A stretch of DNA of 64,000 nt. It comes from Nitrososphaerota archaeon. GTDB taxonomy: Archaea > Thermoproteota > Nitrososphaeria > Nitrososphaerales > Nitrosopumilaceae. The notes beneath the pieces were generated by a model. It ran no database searches. It saw only the letters and a list, made by a program, of their open reading frames with translations, and was not told the origin of the DNA. This document shows, one piece after another, positions 51,088-59,688 of this stretch; the first letter of the stretch is position 1, and each line of letters begins with the position of its first letter. The position numbers were made by a program, and so were the translations under genes. The stretch is taken from positions 37,734-101,733 of the forward strand of contig JAGWHF010000008.1 in NCBI GenBank assembly GCA_028866895.1. Reading direction: 5' to 3'.

Positions 51088-51996
51088 ACTTTCAAAAACA
51101 AAAAATTTACAACAATAGCATTAACATCTATGATAATTGGATTGTTGACAATGTTACCATTGACAATAATGCCAAATGTCAATGCACAGCCTACCGCGGC
51201 TGAACAACTTAAAGCACAAATTGAACCGCAGCCTACTGCAAACGGTTGCTACCATTGGACCAAAGAAACAGGATGGAAAACCATTACGTGTATATCTCCT
51301 GAAGAGTTGAAAAAACAACCTGCCGATATTCCAACAGAAGGAGGAAATGTATATCCAGGTGTGGTAGGCGGACACTCCAGTTCAAATCCATATTGGGGTG
51401 AAGTAGAGACAAAATTTAGTCAATATAGTGGAGAAACGGATACCTATTATAACTCCGCAAACACATGGAGCATTCAATTAAATACAAACACATGGTATAC
51501 TCCTGACAATCACCAGCATTGGGCGCAGTTTGTAGAACAAAATCACCCGGGTGGAAATCTAAGAAATTGTATCTGGCAGTTTGATCTTACATTGGGAACC
51601 AATTCAAAGAGTTGCGTTTCAGTACCGCAACAAACCCTGAACTCTACCTTTGATGGATTTGTAACGGGATATGTGATTTCAAGCAGTCAGCTCAGAGGCA
51701 CCTATTGTAATGTAAACACTAGTGGATGTTGGTCAGTTGTAGGTACAAACTCCTATAATCTGGGTTCCTATTGGACAGACACCAGCGGTACAATACTGGG
51801 AGAAGGTAACAGCGCTACTGCTAAATTTACGAGTCCTACTTCAGAAACAACTTACGTACAAGCCCAATCTGAAAGTAGCGCAAGCACTTTCAACTCATAC
51901 GATACGGGCGAATGGAATAATTTGAACTACAACACAGGAACATCAACATCTTGCAGCAGTGGTACGTGCACTACAACATCTAGTTCATACAACTAG
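51085..51996 (+). CDS. Secreted Cys/Trp-containing protein of the element
   Basis: The 303-residue protein has a signal peptide (SMIIGLLTMLPLTIMPNVNAQ) and an exported domain rich in Ser, Thr, Asn, Tyr and Trp. Cys residues occur in pairs (GCYHW...TITC; NCIWQ...KSCVS; TYCNVNTSGCW) compatible with disulphides. Its N-terminus and upstream region resemble those of the gene at 53057, so the two are paralogous. No enzyme motif is seen; an exported binding or surface protein is likely. Confidence 0.7.
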   Translation: MTFKNKKFTTIALTSMIIGLLTMLPLTIMPNVNAQPTAAEQLKAQIEPQPTANGCYHWTKETGWKTITCISPEELKKQPADIPTEGGNVYPGVVGGHSSSNPYWGEVETKFSQYSGETDTYYNSANTWSIQLNTNTWYTPDNHQHWAQFVEQNHPGGNLRNCIWQFDLTLGTNSKSCVSVPQQTLNSTFDGFVTGYVISSSQLRGTYCNVNTSGCWSVVGTNSYNLGSYWTDTSGTILGEGNSATAKFTSPTSETTYVQAQSESSASTFNSYDTGEWNNLNYNTGTSTSCSSGTCTTTSSSYN

Positions 51997-52078
51997 ATCT
52001 TCCCTTATTTTTATTTACATTAAAATAATTGAATATGGAACTCAGGCAACTTATTTATCATACGAAAAAGAATTGTGA

Positions 52079-52570
52079 TTGATTATGAAAATATTTCACA
52101 TATCAATAATTGCAAGCATAGCTTTAACTGCAATAACTATTGGACTCGTAATACTTCCAAGTTTGCCAAATATGTCCAATACCACAAATGATGGGATAAA
52201 TCATGCATTACCAGATTCACCAAGCGTGATTGTTCTTTTCAATGGAACAGGATCTACTCAAAACTCACTTGTTCCCTTTGAAATAAGACAAGGACAGAAC
52301 GCTTCAATGGTATTAGACATATCTTCAACTCCTACAAATATCCCAATAACGCTTTCCACATCATCTCACGTTGGATTTACAAACAACAATGGAATTGACT
52401 TGAAACTTGCAACGACCAAAATCGTTACGCCTGAAAGAACACTACTTCATATTTCTGCCAGTAAAGATGCTACCCCAAATAATTACAAAATTTTTATTAC
52501 AACAAACACAACTGAAGGCGGTAGTAGTCTTATTCTATATTCGTATTTTAATTTAATAGTTAAACAGTAA
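52079..52570 (+). CDS. Small secreted protein
   Basis: Starting at TTG 52079 or ATG 52085, the roughly 163-residue protein has an N-terminal hydrophobic segment (ISIIASIALTAITIGLVIL) and a beta-rich, Thr/Asn/Ser-rich exported domain without Cys. The unit SLVPFEIRQGQNASMVLDIS suggests an immunoglobulin-like fold. It is the second gene of the first module copy. No function is recognised. Confidence 0.55.
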   Translation: MIMKIFHISIIASIALTAITIGLVILPSLPNMSNTTNDGINHALPDSPSVIVLFNGTGSTQNSLVPFEIRQGQNASMVLDISSTPTNIPITLSTSSHVGFTNNNGIDLKLATTKIVTPERTLLHISASKDATPNNYKIFITTNTTEGGSSLILYSYFNLIVKQ

Positions 52571-52848
52571 TTGCACAGATTTGAAATGTTTGGAGGGTCC
52601 ACACTAATGTTCTGTTATACTCACGTGATTAAATCGTACATACGATTGAGTTCGATTTCCATAAGTTCTACCGACCAAGTCTCCTTGTTAAATTCAAACT
52701 GAATTTTTGCTTTTTACTCACCGGTGCAAAGTGTCACTACTTGTAATCTTACAAGGCATGCCTTGTGAAAATTCCTACTAAAGCAACGCCTGCGCTATCT
52801 GTTCGTGCTCAATGTTTTTTCTAGTCTATTACGGAGGATAAAGTCACA
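52571..52848. other. Intergenic stretch within the element
   Basis: This stretch between the small secreted gene and the second module copy has no convincing gene on either strand. It contains frequent stop codons and mixed composition, and may be the remnant of the duplication or of a lost 5' half of the RHH copy. No repeat or RNA fold stands out. Confidence 0.4.
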
Positions 52849-52849
52849 C

Positions 52850-52930
52850 AAGGCAAAGAAGAAGAACCGAAGGATGTACACAAGCGACTTTCTAGAGATA
52901 CTGCTTGATCTGTACGAAAAGTACGGCTAA
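52850..52930 (+). pseudogene. Truncated copy of the small RHH gene
   Basis: The frame KAKKKNRRMYTSDFLEILL...EKYG then stop matches the C-terminal half of the RHH protein at 50787. The first half, including the DNA-binding strand, is missing, and no suitable start precedes it. It is a by-product of the module duplication. Confidence 0.7.
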
Positions 52931-52957
52931 AGGTAGATGACAACTAACCATTCGTAA

Positions 52958-53012
52958 CACTTTATCACACTTTATCATACATCTTCATACCTTTTCATAC
53001 TTTATCCGATAA
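52958..53012 (+). promoter_or_regulatory. TTTATCA/CATAC repeat array, copy 2
   Basis: This array has the same order as copy 1: TTTATCA twice at a 10-base period, CATAC units and the TTATC-C-GATAA palindrome (53002-53012). It lies upstream of the secreted gene at 53057. Conservation in both copies suggests it is under selection as a regulatory site. Confidence 0.6.
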
Positions 53013-53056
53013 GGTACACCCAAAGAATATCTACTTGAGTTGTATCGTACTGGACA

Positions 53057-54049
53057 ATGACAAAAATTAACTTCAAAAACAACAAACCAAAAACAATAAC
53101 GACAATTCTGGGAATATTGACAATAGGATTGAGTCTGATTTCGTCGACTACACTCCTACCTAATATCAATGCTGAAACGAGTACGCCGGTTCCATCCGAG
53201 GTATCTCAATGGTTAGATAGTCATCCAAATTTCTTTGGATGCATACATACAGATCTCACAAAACATATAACAACAGAGGTCTCATGTTTACATCCTGGAA
53301 ACCCAGTATATGGAGCAATGAAAAATGGTTCAACAGCTCATATCCTACCTGCTCTTTCATATAATGCAACTAGTCTAGATTGTTCTAGTAGTTGTTGGGC
53401 AGGTGGAGAGTTCTATAATAATGGACCTTATACACAAGTAACAGCTGACACAACTGTTGACACAGCACCATCTACCGTTCCAACGAAATTTGGTTGGTGG
53501 ACAAGTCTTACCAACTGTTTATCCAGTGGATGTGCGACAACTCCTCTTCTAGTCCAATCAGGCTGGAACTATCAATCATCAAGCGGAACAACACCAAATA
53601 TGTTCAATGAAATAGTTGGTAACTTCAACTACGGCGGAGTTAGTTGTAGTACACACTTCTGTGGAACTCTTGATGCGGTACATGCAAGTGATAGCATATA
53701 CGTAACAGATTATGCAGACAATACTCACAGTGAATGGGTTGCATACGATCAGGATAATACATATCCTAACTCGGATAGCTTTATCATCCCCTACAGTATT
53801 GCTGGAGTGTCTACCGATCTACCTTACGTGTTAACTAGCCTTGAAGCAGGCGGAGCATCATCGAGTGCAAAATACTTCACTCCATCGCCAGTCACCTACA
53901 CTTCTGTGACAATATATGAATACGGAGTAGGTCAAGTAAATACGAATACTGGTACGATGTATTCGTACTATGGACCAACAGGCGGCAGCATAAATGTATC
54001 CTTTAGTGCAACAGGTACTTCAACAGCAACCATAAAAGACAGCTATTAG
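53057..54049 (+). CDS. Secreted Cys-rich protein, paralogue of 51085
   Basis: The 330-residue protein has a signal peptide (ILGILTIGLSLISSTTLLPNINAE) and an exported domain with paired Cys: FGCIHT...VSCLHP, DCSSSCW, NCLSSGC and SCSTHFCG. It is rich in Ser, Thr, Tyr and Gly. The N-terminus and upstream array are similar to those of the 51085 gene, but the domain has diverged. No catalytic motif is apparent. Confidence 0.7.
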   Translation: MTKINFKNNKPKTITTILGILTIGLSLISSTTLLPNINAETSTPVPSEVSQWLDSHPNFFGCIHTDLTKHITTEVSCLHPGNPVYGAMKNGSTAHILPALSYNATSLDCSSSCWAGGEFYNNGPYTQVTADTTVDTAPSTVPTKFGWWTSLTNCLSSGCATTPLLVQSGWNYQSSSGTTPNMFNEIVGNFNYGGVSCSTHFCGTLDAVHASDSIYVTDYADNTHSEWVAYDQDNTYPNSDSFIIPYSIAGVSTDLPYVLTSLEAGGASSSAKYFTPSPVTYTSVTIYEYGVGQVNTNTGTMYSYYGPTGGSINVSFSATGTSTATIKDSY

Positions 54050-54138
54050 GAAAAAATCCTCCTTATTTTTTTATATGATAATTTTCTCAACTACATATAT
54101 AGCAGATTTATAATCTGTCTGAATGGTAAGTTTTACAT

Positions 54139-54789
54139 ATGCGCCAGTTAATGATTTTTGGAATTTCATTTTTGTTAGTCTTCGGAGCTATTGTAATTAA
54201 TCCTACTATTATGAAAGAAAATTTTCTTGCTTTAAATTTTGCACATGGTGAAAAACAGTATCCTGCAATCAATGTGACAAAATTCATGTCAATTGCAGAA
54301 AACAGTACAGAATTTAAAGAAAAAGTTAATGGATATGATCATTATTCTTTAGCTACAGTTATACTCAAACCTGAATCACAAAACACCAATAATGCAACAA
54401 TAGAATATAATCTGGCCTATGATCTTTACAAGAATCCTAACGAATATTGTTCTTACGATAAGGAATTAGTTATAACTCTAAATGTACAACTAAAGGTGAT
54501 AAATACTACCGAATACTCTCCTAATGGCGTACCATCTGGTTATCCTTTACCACCTATATCATGTCCAATGAATTATTTGCCTAGTAAGGTAACGGATTAC
54601 AATAAATTAGTCAGTATGATACCTTGGGTTCCGCCATTAGAACAAACAATCTATGGCATACCAGCAGAAAACGTGCAATGTGTTAATGGTTTGACTCTTA
54701 TATTAAAAACAAATAATGGATCTCCTGCCTGTGTCATGCCTAATACTGCTCATATTTTGATTGAACGTGGTTGGGGTCATTTACCCTAA
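54139..54789 (+). CDS. Secreted protein with C-terminal Cys/RGW motif
   Basis: The 216-residue protein has an N-terminal signal segment (LMIFGISFLLVFGAIVI) and an exported part. The C-terminus, VQCVNGLTLILK...GSPACVMPNTAHILIERGW, matches a recurrent thaumarchaeal extracellular motif C-x(n)-PACV-P-TA-x2-L-x2-RGW. Two Cys there probably form a disulphide. Its role is unknown. Confidence 0.65.
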   Translation: MRQLMIFGISFLLVFGAIVINPTIMKENFLALNFAHGEKQYPAINVTKFMSIAENSTEFKEKVNGYDHYSLATVILKPESQNTNNATIEYNLAYDLYKNPNEYCSYDKELVITLNVQLKVINTTEYSPNGVPSGYPLPPISCPMNYLPSKVTDYNKLVSMIPWVPPLEQTIYGIPAENVQCVNGLTLILKTNNGSPACVMPNTAHILIERGWGHLP

Positions 54790-55079
54790 TCTGTAGCATC
54801 CATGCCTAATCGACAGCTAAAAATCGGCAGATTTGAATACTGGAATATCGGTATGTCAGAATGGGATCAATTCTTTCAATCGGATAAAAGGTTAAACAGA
54901 ATTTCTACTCAACACGCCGAGCAGGAATCTCACACTCTATGTCACAAGACATGTTTAAACATTAACTTCCACACGATCGAGCGCTGTACTTTCATAAATG
55001 TGGAAAGCTTTCGTGTTATCCATAGTAAAAATCAAGAATAAAATTTGTTCATAGTGTTGTTCCAAAACGCTTATAGACC
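54790..55079. other. AT-rich intergenic stretch before attR
   Basis: This segment lies between the last cargo gene and attR. A 79-codon open frame (54802-55041) is present but has no ribosome-binding site, promoter or recognisable protein features. I see no tRNA, RNA gene or repeat other than the attachment site. Confidence 0.4.
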
Positions 55080-55091
55080 CTCCCCGCGCTT
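55080..55091 (+). repeat. attR: 12-base copy of the tRNA-Ser 3' end
   Basis: CTCCCCGCGCTT is identical to 43757-43768. It stands out as GC-rich in an AT-rich stretch, between the last cargo gene and the next chromosomal gene. It marks the right end of the element. Confidence 0.75.
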
Positions 55092-55145
55092 TCTGCAATC
55101 TACACGCTTAGACTTAATAAACCGAATTTTAGATTCTAACAAATA

Positions 55146-55307
55146 ATGGTAAGGCGAAAAACCGTAAAACCAAGGACGAGCGGTCCAAAGAACATTACCA
55201 CAGGCCTGTGCCCCAAATGCGGCACGATAGGCAAGATTCTGATTATTGGCGTGATTGGCAGTGAAAAAGGCAAGTGCCAAGCATGCAATGCTGAATTTGA
55301 CCTGTAG
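55146..55307 (+). CDS. Small zinc-ribbon protein
   Basis: The 53-residue protein has a basic N-terminus (MVRRKTVKPRTSG) and a four-Cys ribbon CPKCGTIGKI...CQACNAEFDL. It is the first chromosomal gene after attR. It belongs to the small DNA/RNA-associated zinc ribbons common in Thaumarchaeota; function unknown. Confidence 0.75.
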   Translation: MVRRKTVKPRTSGPKNITTGLCPKCGTIGKILIIGVIGSEKGKCQACNAEFDL

Positions 55308-55379
55308 TAAAATACTGACAAAACCCTCAACAAAATAAACCATAAATTTTTAAGATAAGATCTAGCGCAGACTGGGTAT

Positions 55380-55553
55380 ATGGCTGAGGGTGCAGAAGAG
55401 TCTATTTATGAGCGGGTGGCCCGTTTGGAGGATGAGGTTGCCACACTTCGGCACGAGGTTGACATCATGAAGGGAACGATGCGGAACAAGATAGTAAGGT
55501 ATGAACACAAACTAATCAAGAAAGGAACGGACATAAAATCAATCATCGACTAG
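55380..55553 (+). CDS. Small coiled-coil protein
   Basis: The 57-residue protein is mainly one charged helix: YERVARLEDEVATLRHEVDI with heptad Leu/Val, then a basic tail. The ATG is 55380. It overlaps the end of the SirB1-like gene tail to tail by 11 bases. Probable oligomerisation; no function known. Confidence 0.65.
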   Translation: MAEGAEESIYERVARLEDEVATLRHEVDIMKGTMRNKIVRYEHKLIKKGTDIKSIID

Positions 55554-56364
55554 CCTTATCTCTTATTTCTCTTATCAGATCCAGGACATAATCTACATCG
55601 TCTGCCTCTGGGGATAATTCCAGGTATCGATTTAGAGAATCTAGCGCCTTCCCGTTTTGAAGCAGCCTTGCCTGCAATATTCCAAGATCTCTGGTTTCCT
55701 CCGGATCTTCTGGCTCGAGGCCCAAGACCATGTTGATGCAATGCATAGCCATTCCATAGTTGAAGGACTGCATGTAGGAACTTTTCAAATTTCTTGCAAT
55801 GCGGATGAGGATCTTTCTTGGTTCTATCTCATTTAGGTACTCTGGATTAAATTTTATCGAGTTGCCGTATGTATTTTTGAGCATGTTGTCAAGATCCGCC
55901 TTTTCAAGCCGGATTCCTCCATTGAATGGATCAAGTATCAATTCCTCTGAATTTTTTACGAGGAAATGACTTGGAAAGCCTACGGGTCTTAGGTCTAGGC
56001 CAATATAGTTGCCAAGCTGGATGTAGAGAATTGACAGAGTGATTGGAATTCCCTTCCTAGTGTCAATTACGGTATTCAGGAAATTATTCCGCGGATTGTA
56101 ATAGTCATCACGGTTTCCTTCAAAGCCTAGCTTGTCAAACATGTACTCGTTTAACATGGAAACAAGAAAGGCTGGATTCCTTCCCTCGGGAACATGCTCT
56201 CTAAGATTCCTCCCAAGCGAGTTTATCTCTGCGACATATCGCCCAATGTCGAGGCTTTGAAACTCGAGGCACTGGGAAAGCTTCAAGCATTTTTCCACGA
56301 GGGAATATGACGGGTTTCTTGCATAGGCGACCCACTCTTCGGCAAAGGGATCAAACTCGATCAT
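55543..56364 (-). CDS. SirB1-like transglutaminase/TPR protein
   Basis: The 273-residue protein matches the SirB1/YchA family: NNFLNTVIDTRKGIPITLSI, LGLDLRPVGFPSHFLVK and DPFNGG, then TPR-like helices in the C-terminal third. The N-terminal half has a transglutaminase-like fold, but the catalytic Cys is missing, as in SirB1 proteins. It is followed by the 56361 gene on the same strand, overlapping by 4 bases. Confidence 0.82.
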   Translation of the reverse strand: MIEFDPFAEEWVAYARNPSYSLVEKCLKLSQCLEFQSLDIGRYVAEINSLGRNLREHVPEGRNPAFLVSMLNEYMFDKLGFEGNRDDYYNPRNNFLNTVIDTRKGIPITLSILYIQLGNYIGLDLRPVGFPSHFLVKNSEELILDPFNGGIRLEKADLDNMLKNTYGNSIKFNPEYLNEIEPRKILIRIARNLKSSYMQSFNYGMAMHCINMVLGLEPEDPEETRDLGILQARLLQNGKALDSLNRYLELSPEADDVDYVLDLIREIRDKASR

Positions 56365-57548
56365 ATTCTTTCGAGATATGCATCAGGGTTTTTCAACTCG
56401 CGCGTAGTTGGGGGATTCCCAATCAAAAGGCGATATGCTTCCTTGCCGATTTTTCCTACAACATGCTCGGTAAAATCAAGCCCCATGCTTTTTCTTACCT
56501 GATAGGATGTGATATCGGTGTTTGCGAATGTGACAAGATAGTTGTGAAAATCAGGATCATCTTTTAGGACATTCCTTACCACGAATTCTGCCATTCCCTC
56601 CATTATTGTAAAGGCTGCGTGGTGGGTCTGAATAGGTTTTAGCCAGAGTTGGTAAACGTCGAGCAACTGGGGGACGAATTCCAAGATCTTGGGATCTACT
56701 GAAACCTTGTTAAACGTCATGACGTCCGGACCAAGGATTCTTGCTACGAAATTGTCAGGATTGAGAGTGAAGAAGAGGTTGGCACGCTGTGAAACTGGAT
56801 ATTCGTCGGGTATTGGCGGGAGCTGAAGGTATTCGTAAAGTTTTGCCAGCCTGCCGGCTTCCAATTCCATGATTGTGCTCGCTAGCTGCTCGTTTAGTTC
56901 GTTGACTTGAGTTACGGCATTCTTGTTTGTCTCATAGAGGTTTTTTTGTATGGAATGGACCTGTTCTTCCAATATTGTCATCTTCAGCGCACCGTAATAA
57001 CCGGAGTTTACCTTGTCAAAGTTTGACTGGAAGGGCTCGCCCATCTTGTAGAGGATGATCTTGGGGTAGCTTGAAAGGACAAACTTGTTCAGGTAAATCG
57101 AGGATTCGTAAAAATCCCCGTATGTGGTAGAGATCTGGGAGATGTATCCTCTTGCATAGGTCGAATAAACTAGGAACTGCGAAGGGTTGCTTTTTGCCAG
57201 GGATGCTATGGTGGGGACATCCTCCTTTGCTATGGCCAAAAAGAGGTCATCCACGAAACCAGCTGAAGCCTTTGTCGGAAACACCTTGGATCCCTTCAGG
57301 CGCTTGAATTCCTCGAGACCCGGGTATTCCACCTTTACGTCTTGTACGCCTATTCCTGTAAAATCGGTCACCATTCGTGCACTCGACTCGAAAAGATTTT
57401 TGGTTATCACCCCGATATCCTCAAAGGCAACTTTAGAACCAAAGATCGCTGTTGCCTTCGCCTCGGACTCTACTATTGTCCTTTCCTCGTTCAATTCTAC
57501 TGAGATCTGGTCCAAGAGTGCAAAGGCCAGCTCCTCAAATTCGTCCAT
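56361..57548 (-). CDS. Conserved thaumarchaeal hypothetical protein
   Basis: The 395-residue protein is largely alpha-helical without membrane segments. It contains a charged coiled-coil region (VNELNEQLASTIMELEAGRLAKLYEYL near 230-260) and no recognisable catalytic motif. Its stop overlaps the start of the SirB1-like gene, so the two are likely co-transcribed. I do not know the family function. Confidence 0.6.
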   Translation of the reverse strand: MDEFEELAFALLDQISVELNEERTIVESEAKATAIFGSKVAFEDIGVITKNLFESSARMVTDFTGIGVQDVKVEYPGLEEFKRLKGSKVFPTKASAGFVDDLFLAIAKEDVPTIASLAKSNPSQFLVYSTYARGYISQISTTYGDFYESSIYLNKFVLSSYPKIILYKMGEPFQSNFDKVNSGYYGALKMTILEEQVHSIQKNLYETNKNAVTQVNELNEQLASTIMELEAGRLAKLYEYLQLPPIPDEYPVSQRANLFFTLNPDNFVARILGPDVMTFNKVSVDPKILEFVPQLLDVYQLWLKPIQTHHAAFTIMEGMAEFVVRNVLKDDPDFHNYLVTFANTDITSYQVRKSMGLDFTEHVVGKIGKEAYRLLIGNPPTTRELKNPDAYLERI

Positions 57549-57871
57549 TGCGGGATTGGTAACTTAAAACCAATTTAACATTACCTTTGGGAAAGAAAAG
57601 GGTCGATTTGATTAAAAATTGCCGGAAAAGACAAAAAATGGAAAAAAATCAGCCTCGGAACGTTTCTTGGAGGGGAAGGCGGATCGAAATTATTTGCAAT
57701 TGAATCTAGGTATTGGAAAATATTTTTTTCCAGGTGAAAGACTGCAGAACAATTTAACGACAACAAATGCCATAATCCTGAAAAAAATCATGCTCAAAGT
57801 ACTGGGTCGAGAAGATTTTAGTCGGCTGTAAGGAGACTCTCCACTTCTATGTAGAAATAACCACCGCAAGG
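57549..57871. other. Intergenic stretch, possible small gene
   Basis: This 323-base gap lies between divergent genes. A 70-codon open frame (57619-57831, TTG start) is possible: basic with few acidic residues, without signal or known motif. Promoters for both flanking genes must lie here. I would not call a gene. Confidence 0.4.
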
Positions 57872-58867
57872 ATGAAACGGGAGTTGAAAGAAAGAATGAT
57901 GAAAAAATCACGTTCCATGCTGCCGCTCTATGGGATTTTGCTGATTCCGGTTTTAGCTATCTGCCTTAGCTGCCAGCCTGCTTTTGCTCAAACGCCAAAT
58001 CCGGCAGACAAGTTTTACGCCCCGGAAACTGCTGCCGTCACATCCTTTGCCAGCACGGTTGCAGGAGCCGCCCCGAAGATAATTGCCGCAGGCATCCTGC
58101 TTGCAATAGGCCTTGCAGCGGGTAAGGTGGTAGGACGAGTTGTCGAGAAAACCGCACGCAAGATAATGCAAAAGGCAAACGTCGAGAACATCCCTGAAGT
58201 ACATCTTGTTGAAGAGGCGGTGGGAAAGTTTGATTCCGTACGCCTGATAGCCGCAACAATAAAGTGGTTTGTTTATCTGTTTTTTGTAGTGGCAGCGATC
58301 AACGCGCTGCAATTACAGCAGCTGACCTCAGCCATGACCTCTTTGTGGCTTTGGATACCGAACCTCCTTGCGTTTGTATTGATTGTTCTGATTGGATCAA
58401 TAATTGCAAACTATGTCATAAAATGGGTAAACCACGAACTCATGGTAAGACATTATGGAGGTACCAGATATGTGGGAGTCGGGGTAAAGACGGTGATTTA
58501 CAGCATCGTATTTGCCGTCGGCCTCACACAGATAGGGATTGGTCAGTCCGTCATACCTACACTCGTATCCGCTTTTTCATGGAGCATAGCTGTTGCGGTC
58601 GGTGCGGCCCTTGCAATCGGGCTTGGTTTTACCCTCAAGGACGTGCTTCCTTCGGCAATAGCTGGGGCATCAGCCCAGAAATCTGTCTTCAAGGTTGGAC
58701 AACGAATAAGGGTGGGGGAGGTTTCTGGCACGATAACCGCAGTAGAGCTATTGCATATAATAGTTGCAAACGAAAAAAATGAGAGCACGGTTATACCCAC
58801 AAAGGAACTTATGAACAAGCAGGTTACCATCCTGCCAAAGTCCAACAAGGACGTACTTACAGTATAG
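57872..58867 (+). CDS. MscS-like small-conductance mechanosensitive channel-type protein
   Basis: This 331-residue protein has an N-terminal signal-like segment (IPVLAICLSCQPAFAQ), then four or five membrane helices, including GAALAIGLGFTLKDVLPSAIAG before a small beta domain (FKVGQRIRVGEVSGTI...TVIPTKELMNKQV). That layout matches the TM-helix/MscS family core. It probably opens under membrane tension or forms a related channel. The start is ATG 57872 or 57896. Confidence 0.82.
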   Translation: MKRELKERMMKKSRSMLPLYGILLIPVLAICLSCQPAFAQTPNPADKFYAPETAAVTSFASTVAGAAPKIIAAGILLAIGLAAGKVVGRVVEKTARKIMQKANVENIPEVHLVEEAVGKFDSVRLIAATIKWFVYLFFVVAAINALQLQQLTSAMTSLWLWIPNLLAFVLIVLIGSIIANYVIKWVNHELMVRHYGGTRYVGVGVKTVIYSIVFAVGLTQIGIGQSVIPTLVSAFSWSIAVAVGAALAIGLGFTLKDVLPSAIAGASAQKSVFKVGQRIRVGEVSGTITAVELLHIIVANEKNESTVIPTKELMNKQVTILPKSNKDVLTV

Positions 58868-58907
58868 TCACAAAAGGGATATCTTCCAGCCTGTCTAGAA
58901 ATGAATA

Positions 58908-59672
58908 ATGCAATCTGGGAATTCGGGTCTTGAGTTTGAGGCTGTAAAGAACTCGTTTGTGTTTTACAAGACAGTAACAAGCCAGTACAGGGATCCGAAG
59001 GTCATGTCCGTCGTGAAAAAGTTTGTCCCGCTGGAGGTACTTGAGAGTGATTTGATGCCCTCGCTCCTCAATTGGTTCAACAACTTCATGACTTGGACGC
59101 CAAACAAGATAGTCTGCGAGCGATGCAGCGCGGGAAATGAGCAGATTTTCATGCAGACTCGTCTTCAACCCGGTACATCCTGGAAGATACGCAAGACAGA
59201 AATTCACACCTGCAAAAAATGCGGGGCAGAAAAGGTGATTCCAAGACATAGCGACGTCCTAGGCATAGCTGAAACAAGGTACGGGAGGTGTGGCGAATGG
59301 TCCATCCTGTTTGGGGCCGTTCTTGCCTCTTTGTCTATAGAATCACGGATAGCGTACGACTATCTTGATCATTGCTGGAACGAGGTATTTCTGGGCGGTC
59401 GTTGGTTTCACACTGATACCACCTTCAAATATCCTAGTTCCCTTGACAACCCGTTGTATTATGAGAAGAACTGGCACAAAGAATATGTTTACGTAATGGC
59501 CTTCTCACCAGAAGAAATTGAGGATGTTACGGAAAGATACACGGAGCAATGGCATGCCGTCATGTCAAGGCGAAGAAAATTGGGAAAATTTGAGGGAATT
59601 GACATGTCGTCCAGAGAAGACTTGAGGCGGCTCTACGCTGGGACAAAGTCGCTATACGATCTCCAAGTCTGA
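58908..59672 (+). CDS. Peptide:N-glycanase-like (NGLY1/Png1) transglutaminase-fold protein
   Basis: The 254-residue protein closely resembles the core of eukaryotic PNGase. A zinc site has Cys70/73 (CERC) and Cys102/105 (CKKC). The catalytic triad lies in YGRCGEWSILFG (Cys128), YLDHCWNEVF (His155) and GGRWFHTD (Asp170). The C-terminal YVMAFSPEEIEDVTERY also parallels yeast and human PNGase. PNGase removes N-glycans from misfolded glycoproteins in eukaryotes. It has no signal peptide, so it acts in the cytoplasm. Its archaeal substrate is unknown. Confidence 0.82.
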   Translation: MQSGNSGLEFEAVKNSFVFYKTVTSQYRDPKVMSVVKKFVPLEVLESDLMPSLLNWFNNFMTWTPNKIVCERCSAGNEQIFMQTRLQPGTSWKIRKTEIHTCKKCGAEKVIPRHSDVLGIAETRYGRCGEWSILFGAVLASLSIESRIAYDYLDHCWNEVFLGGRWFHTDTTFKYPSSLDNPLYYEKNWHKEYVYVMAFSPEEIEDVTERYTEQWHAVMSRRRKLGKFEGIDMSSREDLRRLYAGTKSLYDLQV

Positions 59673-59688
59673 CATGTCAGAAACCGCG

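Larger units (their letters stand above)
52849..53060 (+). repeat. Module repeat, copy 2
   Basis: This is the second copy of the repeat at 50876-51087, with only scattered substitutions and a one-base length change. It carries the RHH remnant, the TTTATCA array and the start of the secreted gene at 53057. Confidence 0.85.
43757..55091 (+). mobile_element. Integrated element in tRNA-Ser (about 11.3 kb)
   Basis: The element is bounded by a perfect 12-base direct repeat of the tRNA-Ser 3' end. A tyrosine integrase gene begins 66 bases after the attL copy. The cargo is a Topo VI-A-like Toprim protein, a GNAT protein, an AbrB-like/actin-like pair, several DNA-binding regulators and duplicated secreted-protein genes. 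Genes before and after are ordinary chromosome. No replication initiator or structural virus protein is recognised, so plasmid-like or integrative behaviour is inferred. Confidence 0.78.

Noticed and set aside
54802..55041. 79-codon frame before attR
   Set aside because: No ribosome-binding site or promoter, unusual composition and no motif; it is probably non-coding DNA of the element end.
57619..57831. 70-codon frame in the gap before the MscS-like gene
   Set aside because: A TTG start with no convincing signal and a TATA-like stretch too close to it; not enough to call a gene.
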